From Limnohabitans sp. (lineage in GTDB: Bacteria > Pseudomonadota > Gammaproteobacteria > Burkholderiales > Burkholderiaceae_C), in NCBI GenBank assembly GCA_018883305.1, contig VEQI01000090.1, forward strand, positions 1 to 10,105: a stretch of 10,105 nucleotides of DNA. The letters are read 5' to 3'. Under the pieces are notes generated by a model. It saw only the letters and a list, made by a program, of their open reading frames with translations, had not been told where the DNA came from and made no database searches. Shown here piece after piece: positions 1 through 8,975 of this stretch. How positions within the stretch are numbered: position 1 is the stretch's first letter; every line of letters starts with the position of its first letter. Both the position numbers and the translations under genes were made by a program.

Positions 1-25
1 GCCCACTTCGGTGGGCCTTTCTTTT
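1..25 (+). terminator. Rho-independent terminator of an upstream off-window gene
   Basis: A perfect 6 bp stem GCCCAC/GTGGGC closes a TTCG tetraloop and is followed by the pyrimidine-rich tail CTTTCTTTT. This is the classic intrinsic terminator layout for rightward transcription. The stem may begin slightly before the window. It insulates the porin gene from whatever lies to the left, so the porin needs its own promoter in the roughly 65 bp that follow. No clear promoter or Shine-Dalgarno sequence could be picked out there. Confidence 0.85.
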
Positions 26-91
26 GTTGTCGCCCAACTGTCACAATCGCCACCTAGACTTCCAGTCCTGCTATTGCGCCACCTGATTGCC

Positions 92-1444
92 ATGTTCACT
101 CGTTTGTCACGCCTTGTCCTGCTTGGTCTGTGGATGTCCACCGGCGTGATGCTTGCGCGTGCGGCAGATGCACCCGAAGCGGCGCCTGAAAGCGTGTCGA
201 TTCACGGCCAGGTCACTTACAACTGGCAAAAGCATCTGGCCTTCTCGGATTCCCGAGGCGCAGGCTCCAACAGCCTGATGTCCTCGGCCGAAAAGATGTA
301 CACCTTCACCGGCACAGCCTTCCTGGGCATGCGTCCATGGGCGAATGGTGAGTTGTATTTCAACCCGGAAGTGGCGCAGGGCGTGCCCTTCACCGGCAAC
401 CTGGTGGGCCTGGGTGGTTTCACCAATGGCGAGATCACGCGTGCCGCGGGCTCGACGCCATCGGTGTATCGCCAGCGTCTGTTTGTGCGGCAAACCTGGA
501 ACCGGGGTGGCGGAACAGAGATGTTGGAGGCGGGGGCCAACCAACTGGCGGGCAGCGTGGACCGCAACCGTGTGGTGCTGACAGCCGGAAACTTCTCCAC
601 ACTGGATGTGTTTGACAACAATGCGTATGCCAAGGACCCACGCACCCAGTTCATGAACTGGGGTAGCTGGACCTATGCGGCCTATGACTATGCGGCGGAC
701 TCACGCGGCTTTGGCTGGGGTGCGGCGCTGGAGTGGTACCAGGATGCGTGGGCGTTTCGCGTCGGTCGCATGACCGGGCCCAAAGAGCCTAATGGTTTGC
801 CGGTGGACTTTGCCCTGGGCAAGCATTACGGCGACCAGCTGGAAGTGGAGCGTGAGCACGTGCTGGGTGGCCAACCCGGCAAGGTGCGCATGCTGTGGTG
901 GCATAACCGTGCCGTGCTGGCTCGGTATGACGATGCTACCCAATGGCAGTTGGCCAACCCGGGTGTTTATGCCGACCCTCGTGCGCTTGTGTCGTCTCGA
1001 ACGGGTGAACAGGACAAACATGGCCTGGGTCTCAACATCGAGCAAGCCTTCAGTCCAGCCGTGGGGTTCTTTTTGCGCTGGATGAAGGCCGACGGCAAGA
1101 CCGAGACCCATGCCTTCACCGAGGCCGATGGCTCGTTGGCCACGGGTTTGCTGCTCAACGGTTCCTTGTGGGGACGCTCGGACGACAGCGTGGGCGTGGC
1201 CTTCATGCAAAACACGTTGTCGGCGCAACGTCGGCGCTTTCTGGCCAGTGGCGGCACATCGTTTTTCATTGGCGATGGCTACCTGGATTACAAGCCTGAA
1301 ACCATCGTGGAAACGTTCTACAGCCGATCGGTGGCGCGAGACGCCTGGGTCACGCTGGACTACCAACATGTGGCCAACCCGGCCTACAACGCAGCCCGTG
1401 GACCCGTCAACGTGGTGGCGGTGCGCTTTCACGTCGACTTCTGA
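92..1444 (+). CDS. OprB-family carbohydrate porin (outer membrane)
   Basis: Predicted outer-membrane beta-barrel porin of 450 aa, of the carbohydrate-selective OprB type, which lets sugars and other small solutes diffuse into the periplasm. Residues 1-24 are a signal peptide: MFTRLSR, a hydrophobic core, then ALARA-type cleavage before A25-D26. The mature part alternates aromatic and polar residues as in beta strands and ends in Phe (VRFHVDF), the usual signal for BAM assembly. Family-like blocks include the LYFNPEVAQGVPF stretch and DNNAYAKDPRTQFMNW (175-190), followed by a GAALEWYQDAWAFRVGR segment. The ATG at 92 is chosen because it begins a proper signal peptide. An upstream in-frame GTG at 11 lies inside the terminator. 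No good Shine-Dalgarno precedes the ATG, so the start is slightly uncertain. Substrate is unknown, and no sugar transporter genes are adjacent within the window. Family assignment is from recognised motifs, not a search. Confidence 0.85.
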   Translation: MFTRLSRLVLLGLWMSTGVMLARAADAPEAAPESVSIHGQVTYNWQKHLAFSDSRGAGSNSLMSSAEKMYTFTGTAFLGMRPWANGELYFNPEVAQGVPFTGNLVGLGGFTNGEITRAAGSTPSVYRQRLFVRQTWNRGGGTEMLEAGANQLAGSVDRNRVVLTAGNFSTLDVFDNNAYAKDPRTQFMNWGSWTYAAYDYAADSRGFGWGAALEWYQDAWAFRVGRMTGPKEPNGLPVDFALGKHYGDQLEVEREHVLGGQPGKVRMLWWHNRAVLARYDDATQWQLANPGVYADPRALVSSRTGEQDKHGLGLNIEQAFSPAVGFFLRWMKADGKTETHAFTEADGSLATGLLLNGSLWGRSDDSVGVAFMQNTLSAQRRRFLASGGTSFFIGDGYLDYKPETIVETFYSRSVARDAWVTLDYQHVANPAYNAARGPVNVVAVRFHVDF

Positions 1445-1544
1445 CGCCTGGCTTCGGGCACCACTGATTCACATCAGTCCATCAGCGGGTGTTGAACGGA
1501 CTTTGCGTGAATGAAATGCGCGCCGCCCGCGCCTCCAAACCCCC

Positions 1545-1670
1545 ATGCGTCGCCAGGGCACGGGCTGGGACATTGCGCAATCGGCCTTGTTCCTGGCCAG
1601 CGATACGTCGGCCTACATCACGGGCGTGTGTCTGCCGGTGGATGGTGGGTTGAGTAGCGTTTCGGGTTGA
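1545..1670 (+). pseudogene. 3' remnant of a short-chain dehydrogenase/reductase (SDR) gene
   Basis: Forty-two codons read as the C-terminal end of a classical SDR: GTGWDIAQSALFLASD, then TSAYITGVCLPVDGG, a short tail and a TGA stop. In intact SDRs (about 250 aa) this is the segment after the substrate loop, with the conserved ALFLASD and VDGG motifs. The Rossmann glycine motif and the Ser-Tyr-Lys catalytic residues are absent, and an in-frame stop lies just upstream at 1512-1514. A different frame immediately before it (1507-1544) reads NEMRAARASKPP, which resembles what often precedes this block. One missing C in the run at 1540-1544 would join the two frames, though this is inference. It lies 100 bp downstream of the porin on the same strand. 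It is probably a decayed gene rather than a functional small protein, since no ribosome binding site is visible. Confidence 0.8.
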
Positions 1671-1676
1671 GGTAAC

Positions 1677-1706
1677 AAAAAACCCGGGCACTGAGCAGTG
1701 GCCGGG
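1677..1706 (-). terminator. Rho-independent terminator of the gabD/tRNA-Gly unit
   Basis: Read leftward, a GC-rich hairpin is followed immediately by six T. The outer stem is 5 bp CCCGG/CCGGG (1683-1687 with 1702-1706). One G-G mismatch follows (1688/1701), then an inner 4 bp stem (1689-1692 with 1697-1700) around a GAGC loop. It lies 36 bp downstream of the tRNA 3' end. There is no T-run on the other side, so it serves only leftward transcription. Confidence 0.85.
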
Positions 1707-1742
1707 CAAGACACCTCCAAGAGGCGAGGTAAGCAGAAATTC

Positions 1743-1816
1743 TGGAGCGGGTGAAGGGAATCGAACCCTCGTCTAAAGCTTGGGAAGCTGCCGTTCTACC
1801 ATTGAACTACACCCGC
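1743..1816 (-). tRNA. tRNA-Gly, anticodon CCC
   Basis: A full cloverleaf of 74 nt including an encoded CCA. Acceptor stem GCGGGTG pairs with CACCCGC. The D arm is GTTC/GAAC with loop AATGGTA. The anticodon loop TTCCCAA gives anticodon CCC (decodes GGG). The T arm is GAGGG-TTCGATT-CCCTT, and the discriminator base is U. It closely resembles E. coli tRNA-Gly(CCC). The anticodon stem is imperfect: GCAGC (27-31) faces GCTTT (39-43), giving a G-U wobble at 27-43 and a C-U mismatch at 28-42. It lies 71 bp downstream of gabD on the same strand, so it may be made from its own promoter, by gabD readthrough, or both. Confidence 0.95.
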
Positions 1817-1832
1817 TAGGTGATGGGTCAGG

Positions 1833-1862
1833 ATTCTAACCAGACCCGAACACGTGTTTCAG
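1833..1862 (-). promoter_or_regulatory. Possible tRNA-Gly promoter
   Basis: On the minus strand TAGAAT (1833-1838, five of six to consensus) lies 16 bp before the mature tRNA, about the right distance for a short 5' leader. A weak -35 candidate CTGAAA (1857-1862) sits 18 bp upstream of it. A 10 bp perfect palindrome AACACGTGTT (1849-1858) lies in the spacer. This is motif reading only. Confidence 0.4.
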
Positions 1863-1887
1863 GCCCGGTCATTCACAAGTCAACCGG

Positions 1888-3366
1888 TCACTTCAGCACA
1901 TCGCCGATGCACAGGTACTTGAGCTCCACATACTCTTCCATGCCGTGGTGCGAGCCCTCGCGGCCCAGGCCCGATTGCTTCACGCCGCCAAAGGGCACGT
2001 GCTCGGTGGCGATGATGCCCACGTTGATGCCCACCATGCCGTATTCCAGGCCTTCGCTCACGCGGAAGATGCGGCCTACGTCGCGGCTGTAGAAGTAGCT
2101 GGCCAGGCCAAACTCGGTGTTGTTGGCGGCGTCGATGGCTTCTTGCTCGGTCTTGAAGCGGAACACCGGGGCGAAGGGACCGAAGGTTTCCTCTTTGGCA
2201 CACAGCATGTCGCTGCTGGCATTGGCCACCACGGTGGGCTGGAAGAACTGGCCCTGCAGCGTCTGGCCGCCCGTGACCACCTGACCACCGCGCTGGATGG
2301 CGTCTTCCAGGTGACGCTGAACTTTGGCCACGGCAGCGGGTTCAATCAGCGGGCCTTGCATCACGCCGTCTTCAAAGCCGTTGCCCACTTTGAGTGCTTG
2401 CACCTTGGCCGCAAACTTCTTCACGAACTCGTCGTACACGCCGTCTTGCACATAGATGCGGTTGGCACACACGCAGGTTTGGCCGGCGTTGCGGTACTTG
2501 CTGGCCATGGCGCCTTCCACGGCGGAGTCCACGTCGGCGTCATCGAACACGATGAAGGGGGCATTGCCGCCCAACTCCAGGGAGAGCTTTTTCACGGTGG
2601 GTGCGGACTGCGCCATCAGGATGCGACCCACTTCCGTGCTGCCGGTGAAGCTGATGTGACGCACGATGTCGCTGGCGCACAGCACCTTGCCCACGGCAAT
2701 GCTGTTGTCACTGTCGGCGGTCAGCACGTTCAGCACGCCAGCGGGGATGCCCGCGCGTACCGCCAGCTCGGCGGCGGCTAGGGCCGTCAAGGGTGTGAGC
2801 TCCGCCGGCTTGATGACCACCGGGCAGCCGGCGGCCAGCGCCGGCGCCACTTTGCGGGTGATCATGGCCAGGGGGAAGTTCCACGGCGTGATGGCGGCGC
2901 ACACGCCAATGGGCTGGCGGATCACCATCAGGCGGCGGTTGTTGTCAAACTGGGGCAGGGTCTCGCCGTTGACGCGCTTGGCTTCCTCGGCAAACCATTC
3001 CACGAAGCTGGCGCCATAGGCCACTTCGCCTTTGGCTTCGGCAAACGGTTTGCCTTGTTCCGCGGTCATGAGGCGGCCCAGGTCTTCCACGTTGGCCATC
3101 AGCAGGTCGTACCACTTGCGCAGGATGATGCTGCGCTCCTTGCCGGTTTTGTTGCGCCAGGCGGGCCAGGCAGCGTTGGCGGCCTGAATGGCTTGCTCCG
3201 TCTCGGCGGGCCCCAGGTTGGCCACATCGGCCAGTTTCTGGCCGGTGGCGGGGTCGTGCACGTCAAAGCGCTTGGCGCCTTTCACCCACTGACCGTTGAT
3301 CAGGGAATCTGTCTTGAGCAGGGTAGGGTCGTTCAGCAACGAAAGGGGGGCGGTTTTCATGTCCAT
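1888..3366 (-). CDS. gabD: NAD(P)-dependent succinate-semialdehyde dehydrogenase
   Basis: Cytosolic aldehyde dehydrogenase of 492 aa (E. coli GabD is 482). It oxidises succinate semialdehyde to succinate, the last step of GABA and related C4 catabolism, feeding the TCA cycle. Visible motifs are PWNFP (161-165), FTGSTEVGR (240-248), catalytic Glu264 in LELGGNAP, catalytic Cys298 in NAGQTCVCANR with a second Cys at 300, and EETFGP (392-397). The Cys-x-Cys pair is typical of SSADH and is a known redox-sensitive site in some members. The ATG at 3366 is chosen because AGGAG (3373-3377) sits 6 nt upstream. An upstream in-frame ATG at 3468 would run into alaS. No gabT transaminase or transporter gene is near, so the physiological source of the aldehyde is unclear; glutarate-semialdehyde activity cannot be excluded. 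It is divergent from alaS. Confidence 0.92.
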   Translation of the reverse strand: MDMKTAPLSLLNDPTLLKTDSLINGQWVKGAKRFDVHDPATGQKLADVANLGPAETEQAIQAANAAWPAWRNKTGKERSIILRKWYDLLMANVEDLGRLMTAEQGKPFAEAKGEVAYGASFVEWFAEEAKRVNGETLPQFDNNRRLMVIRQPIGVCAAITPWNFPLAMITRKVAPALAAGCPVVIKPAELTPLTALAAAELAVRAGIPAGVLNVLTADSDNSIAVGKVLCASDIVRHISFTGSTEVGRILMAQSAPTVKKLSLELGGNAPFIVFDDADVDSAVEGAMASKYRNAGQTCVCANRIYVQDGVYDEFVKKFAAKVQALKVGNGFEDGVMQGPLIEPAAVAKVQRHLEDAIQRGGQVVTGGQTLQGQFFQPTVVANASSDMLCAKEETFGPFAPVFRFKTEQEAIDAANNTEFGLASYFYSRDVGRIFRVSEGLEYGMVGINVGIIATEHVPFGGVKQSGLGREGSHHGMEEYVELKYLCIGDVLK

Positions 3367-3389
3367 GTGGGTCTCCTGGGAAGACGCAA

Positions 3390-3417
3390 AGCATAACCTG
3401 AGCGTGAGGAGTTGCAA
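3390..3417 (-). promoter_or_regulatory. Probable gabD promoter
   Basis: On the minus strand a -35-like TTGCAA (3412-3417) and a -10-like TATGCT (3390-3395) are separated by 16 bp. This would place the transcript start near 3383, just upstream of the AGGAG ribosome binding site at 3373-3377. It shares the 88 bp intergenic region with the alaS promoter. No transcription start data are available. Confidence 0.5.
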
Positions 3418-3440
3418 GTCGCCCCAGTGAAGCCCCCACT

Positions 3441-3446
3441 TATAAT
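3441..3446 (+). promoter_or_regulatory. alaS -10 box, consensus TATAAT
   Basis: A perfect TATAAT lies only 8 bp before the alaS ATG. A start 6-8 nt downstream of the box would fall at about 3452-3454, giving a leader of one to a few nucleotides. No Shine-Dalgarno is present between the box and the ATG. The -35 region at the usual spacing (around 3418-3423, GTCGCC) is poor. TTGCAA at 3412-3417 is 23 bp away, too far for a normal pair. Confidence 0.6.
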
Positions 3447-3454
3447 GCCCCGCC

Positions 3455-6079
<2,625 letters not shown>

Positions 6080-6086
6080 GACGAGA

Positions 6087-6126
6087 GGGTGCTGGCACCC
6101 CAGGTGGAGGTGGCGTTCACCACCTC
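6087..6126 (+). terminator. Tandem hairpins between convergent alaS and trmB
   Basis: Two perfect inverted repeats fill the 55 bp between the stop codons: GGGTGC-TG-GCACCC (6087-6100) and GAGGTGG-CGTTCA-CCACCTC (6107-6126). The only T-run (TTTTTT, 6140-6145) starts 13 bp after the second hairpin and lies inside the trmB 3' end, too far for a textbook intrinsic terminator. No T-run exists on the other strand. They probably help end or protect both transcripts, but this is inference. Confidence 0.4.
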
Positions 6127-6134
6127 AGGTTAGA

Positions 6135-6929
6135 TCAGATTTTTTCAAACACCAGGTCCCACACCCCATGACCCAGCCGCAGCCCGCGGCGTTCAAACTT
6201 GGTCACGGGCCGATAGCTGGGTCGATCCGCATAACCATCCGCGTGAGAGGATTGGTTGCGCAGCGCGGGCTCGGCGCTCAACACGGACAGGATCTGCTCT
6301 GCATAGGGCGCCCAGTCGGTGGCGCAGTGCACATAGCCGCCGGGTTTGAGGCGTGAGCACAGCAGTTGCACCAGCGGGGCTTGAATCAGGCGACGCTTGT
6401 GGTGACGGCTTTTGTGCCACGGGTCGGGAAAGAAAATATGCACGCCATCCAGACTGGCGGGCGGAATCATGTGTTCCAGCACTTCAACCGCATCATGGGA
6501 CACAATGCGCAGATTGCGCAACCCGCGTTCTCCGATCAATTTGAGCAGGGCGCCCACGCCAGGTTCATGCACCTCACAGCCCAGGAACACCGTGTCTGGC
6601 CGGACCTGGGCAATGTGCGCCGTGGCATCCCCCATGCCAAAACCAATCTCCAGCACCACGGGTTGACCATGCCAGTCTGCGCCCCAGAGGGCCGGCCACG
6701 TCACGGGCGCAGGGCTGTAGGGAACCATAAATTCCGCGCCCAGGTTTTGAATGGCGCGCGCCTGACCCGAGCTGGTTCGACCCGCGCGCTTGACGAAGGT
6801 GCGGATTTTTTGCGGGTGCAACACGTCAGCTGGCGCCCCTGGGCCTTTGCCCTGGGGCGGGTGGGGCGCTTCAGGGGAGGTGGCGCGGATGGAGTCAGCG
6901 GTGGTCTCGGGTGAGGCGGAGGCTGTCAT
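6135..6929 (-). CDS. trmB: tRNA (guanine-N7-)-methyltransferase
   Basis: SAM-dependent enzyme that makes m7G at position 46 in the variable loop of many tRNAs. With the ATG at 6929 it is 264 aa (E. coli 239). Motifs: KIRTFVKRAGRTSSGQ (41-56); SAM-binding EIGFGMG (94-100); GCEVHEPGVG (117-126); the family signature FFPDPWHKSRHHKRR (166-180); CATDWAPYAEQ (202-212); and TKFERRG (243-249) before HGVWDLVFEKI. All key blocks are intact. The first roughly 40 residues are Ala/Pro/Thr-rich and unconserved. The start is therefore uncertain: ATG 6929 overlaps gluQ by 35 bp, another ATG lies at 6962, and neither has a Shine-Dalgarno; a GTG/TTG nearer the KIRTFV block is also possible. It is last in the leftward cluster and probably translationally coupled to gluQ. 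Confidence 0.93.
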   Translation of the reverse strand: MTASASPETTADSIRATSPEAPHPPQGKGPGAPADVLHPQKIRTFVKRAGRTSSGQARAIQNLGAEFMVPYSPAPVTWPALWGADWHGQPVVLEIGFGMGDATAHIAQVRPDTVFLGCEVHEPGVGALLKLIGERGLRNLRIVSHDAVEVLEHMIPPASLDGVHIFFPDPWHKSRHHKRRLIQAPLVQLLCSRLKPGGYVHCATDWAPYAEQILSVLSAEPALRNQSSHADGYADRPSYRPVTKFERRGLRLGHGVWDLVFEKI

Positions 6930-7905
6930 CGTCGGCGTGGTGGTCGTGGCAGGCGGAATCATCTTGGACGTGATTGTAGAGAGGCCCTTCGCCAGGATCC
7001 ACATAGCGCGCATGCCACGCCGCGACCCACGACAACAAAGCCTCCGCCACCGAGGTGGTCTGCGTAGGCAACGACAAAACCTGTGCTGCTGCATTCAGCA
7101 CGGCCAACGGATCCTGCTGTGTGTTGACAGGCTGTGCCCCTTGTTGTTTAGAGAGTTTCTCCCCACGCGCGTCGCGCACCAGCGGTGTGTGCAAGTAACG
7201 GGGTGTGGCGAAGCTCAAGGCTTGTTGCAACACGATTTGACGCGGCGTGTTGTCGGCCAGATCTTCACCGCGCACCACGTGGGTGATGCCTTGTCGGGCA
7301 TCGTCACACACCACGGCCAGTTGGTATGACCACAAGCCATCCGCGCGCTTGAGGACGAAGTCGCCCACCTCTGCATCGACCTGTTGGCGAGCCGTGCCCA
7401 ACCGACGATCCTGCCACGTGATGAGGGCATGCGCAGGCACGCGTAGTCGCCAGGCTGGCGAGCGGGTGGTTGCTGCGGGAGACGGGCAAGCATCAGGTGC
7501 TGCTGATGACAGATCCCGGCAGGTGCCGGGATACACCAGCGCCTGATGTCGTGACTTGGTCATGCCCCGTTGTGCCCACATCGCCTCGATGTCCTTGCGC
7601 GAGCATCGGCAAGGGTAGGCCATTTGGGGCTGTATCAATTGCGTCAAGGCCTGTTCATACACGTCGCCGCGCTGTGATTGCCAGGTGGGCGGTTCGTCAG
7701 GATGCAGTCCGCAATCGGCCAGTTGACGCAGGATGGCCTGATCTGCACCGGGAACACACCGAGGTGTGTCCACGTCTTCGATCCGCACCAGCCAGTGCCC
7801 CTGATGGGCGCGTGCATCCAGCCAGCTGGCCAACGCGGCCACCATGGACCCTGCATGCAGCAGCCCCGTGGGCGAGGGCGCAAACCGACCCCTGTACTGC
7901 GCCAC
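6895..7905 (-). CDS. gluQ: Glutamyl-Q tRNA(Asp) synthetase (GluQ-RS)
   Basis: A paralogue of the glutamyl-tRNA synthetase catalytic domain that lacks an anticodon-binding domain. It activates glutamate without tRNA and attaches it to queuosine at position 34 of tRNA-Asp. The protein is 336 aa (E. coli GluQ is 308). It has FAPSPTG-LLHAGS (8-20, the HIGH-type motif), RIEDVDTPR (41-49), the GluQ zinc pattern Cys99-x-Cys101...Tyr125-x3-Cys129, VVRGEDL (210-216) and KLSKQ (250-254, KMSKS-type). Start: GTG at 7905, with a good GGGAG (plus-strand CTCCC, 7913-7917) 7 nt upstream, giving MAQYRGRFAPS as in the family. A longer open frame to 8193 runs into the oxidoreductase and is not family-like. The last 25 or so residues are rich in His and Asp, exceed the usual family end, and overlap trmB. 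Gap to the upstream gene is 23 bp. Confidence 0.93.
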   Translation of the reverse strand: MAQYRGRFAPSPTGLLHAGSMVAALASWLDARAHQGHWLVRIEDVDTPRCVPGADQAILRQLADCGLHPDEPPTWQSQRGDVYEQALTQLIQPQMAYPCRCSRKDIEAMWAQRGMTKSRHQALVYPGTCRDLSSAAPDACPSPAATTRSPAWRLRVPAHALITWQDRRLGTARQQVDAEVGDFVLKRADGLWSYQLAVVCDDARQGITHVVRGEDLADNTPRQIVLQQALSFATPRYLHTPLVRDARGEKLSKQQGAQPVNTQQDPLAVLNAAAQVLSLPTQTTSVAEALLSWVAAWHARYVDPGEGPLYNHVQDDSACHDHHADDDSLRLTRDHR

Positions 7906-7928
7906 TGGCCAACTCCCGCGGCGTGGAC

Positions 7929-8975
7929 TCAGTGAACAGCCAAGGCCAGGGAGAGGCCGCTCACGAAGGCATCCTCCACCCGATGGCCCAGATGCCAGTC
8001 GCCACAGGTGCCCAGCCCGTGCTGGGGCAGGTAGACGTGTGAGGTGCCCAGAGCCTTGATGGTTTTGGCTTGTCCCCAGCGATGAGACAACACTTGGGCC
8101 GGTTGCGCACGAATGCCGGTGAGTTCGGCAAAGGCCTTGAGCAGTTTGGCCTCCACGCGGGCCGGATCGTCTTGCACGTGTTCCAGCGACCACTCGGGAC
8201 TGGCCTGGACGGTCCAGCGCTCCACCGATGAGCGGCGTGGCTTGGACGATTCACGCGCCAGCCAGGCAATGCGATGGTGCGTGCTGCGTGCCACGTTCCA
8301 CTGCGGACCCAGGTAGCCCAGGGTGGGCTGGCTGGCTTGCGGGAAGGCCAGCATCAAGGTCCAGCAGGGGGCGACAGTCACCCCGTGCAAGTGATCGATC
8401 AAACCCGTGGCCGCGGCATCAGCACCCGACAGACGCAGCAGTTGCGTGGTTTGCGCGTGAGGCAAAGCGCACAGCACGGCATCAAAGCCGCCCACCACGA
8501 CAGTTTGCTCGCCTTGAAGTTCCAGTTGCCAACGCGTGGCGTCGAGTCGGTCGCGGGCCAGTCGCTCCACGCGCGTGCCCAAGTGAACTGCGCCGCTGGC
8601 CAACAACGGGGCGGCCCAATGGGCCACCAGGCTTTGCATGCCAGGGGTGGCGACAAAGTGCGCCTCACGGGTGGGTCGGGCCGCTTCCACCACATGCCCG
8701 AGCGGATCGAGCACACGCACGGCATTGGCACTCCAGGGCCGCACGCACGCCGAGGTGCCAGGCACCACCTGCAAGGCCTGCGAGAAACGCTGATCTCGCA
8801 CGGTGAAGTATTGCGCCCCGATGTCAAATGATCCCCAGGGTGTGTCACGCGTGGCCATGCGGCCCCCCACCTGCGCGGCTTGTTCATACACGCTGACCCG
8901 ATGGCCAGCTTGAACCAGGGTGCGAGCTGCCGTGATGCCGGCCATGCCGGCCCCGAGGATGGCAAAGTGTTTCAT
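7929..8975 (-). CDS. FAD-dependent oxidoreductase, COG3380/renalase-like
   Basis: Predicted soluble flavoprotein of 348 aa with an amine-oxidase/renalase-like fold. The N-terminal dinucleotide-binding motif is GAGMAG (8-13), with an acidic Glu31 at the end of the second strand (SVYEQ). GGRMATR (37-43) and FDIGAQYFT (50-58) follow, typical of this family. The C-terminal FAD-contacting block has CGDW (324-327) and RVEDAFVSG (332-340). Substrate is unknown, and members are usually annotated only as NAD(P)/FAD-dependent oxidoreductase. The ATG at 8975 gives the canonical MKHFAILGAG start. Its ATGA overlaps the stop of the LysR gene, so translation is probably coupled. An upstream in-frame ATG at 9068 adds 31 unconserved residues and is rejected. 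gluQ starts 23 bp downstream on the same strand. Confidence 0.88.
   Translation of the reverse strand: MKHFAILGAGMAGITAARTLVQAGHRVSVYEQAAQVGGRMATRDTPWGSFDIGAQYFTVRDQRFSQALQVVPGTSACVRPWSANAVRVLDPLGHVVEAARPTREAHFVATPGMQSLVAHWAAPLLASGAVHLGTRVERLARDRLDATRWQLELQGEQTVVVGGFDAVLCALPHAQTTQLLRLSGADAAATGLIDHLHGVTVAPCWTLMLAFPQASQPTLGYLGPQWNVARSTHHRIAWLARESSKPRRSSVERWTVQASPEWSLEHVQDDPARVEAKLLKAFAELTGIRAQPAQVLSHRWGQAKTIKALGTSHVYLPQHGLGTCGDWHLGHRVEDAFVSGLSLALAVH

Larger units (their letters stand above)
1445..1742. other. Intergenic stretch between porin and tRNA-Gly
   Basis: This roughly 300 bp gap contains three recognisable items. A small hairpin ACTGAT-TCAC-ATCAGT (1463-1478) just after the porin stop has no T-run, so it is at best a weak terminator or mRNA-end stabiliser. 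The SDR remnant (1545-1670) follows. The leftward terminator of the tRNA unit (1677-1706) comes last. No intact gene is visible in the gap. Confidence 0.6.

Noticed and set aside
38..60. PhoB-box-like CTGTCAC (38-44) before a TAGACT -10-like hexamer upstream of the porin
   Set aside because: Only one half-site is convincing; the expected second repeat at 49-55 (GCCACCT) matches poorly and abuts the -10, which is the wrong geometry for PhoB activation.
701..1432. 243-codon minus-strand frame inside the porin gene
   Set aside because: Antisense shadow of the porin in GC-rich sequence, with no motif, no ribosome binding site and no neighbour logic.
1463..1478. Hairpin ACTGAT-TCAC-ATCAGT after the porin stop as a terminator
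   Set aside because: The stem is short and AT-containing and has no following T-run, so it does not meet intrinsic terminator criteria.
1849..1858. Perfect 10 bp palindrome AACACGTGTT between gabD and tRNA-Gly
   Set aside because: Short and alone; such palindromes occur by chance and no regulator gene is nearby. Mentioned only within the promoter entry.
6930..7094. N-terminal extension of TrmB up to 7094
   Set aside because: The extra residues are Arg/Cys-rich frame-shadow of gluQ and not TrmB-like; the family core starts near KIRTFVKRAGR.
7906..8193. N-terminal extension of GluQ by 96 codons
   Set aside because: It overlaps the oxidoreductase coding region, does not resemble the family, and a GTG with a good Shine-Dalgarno at 7905 gives the canonical N-terminus.
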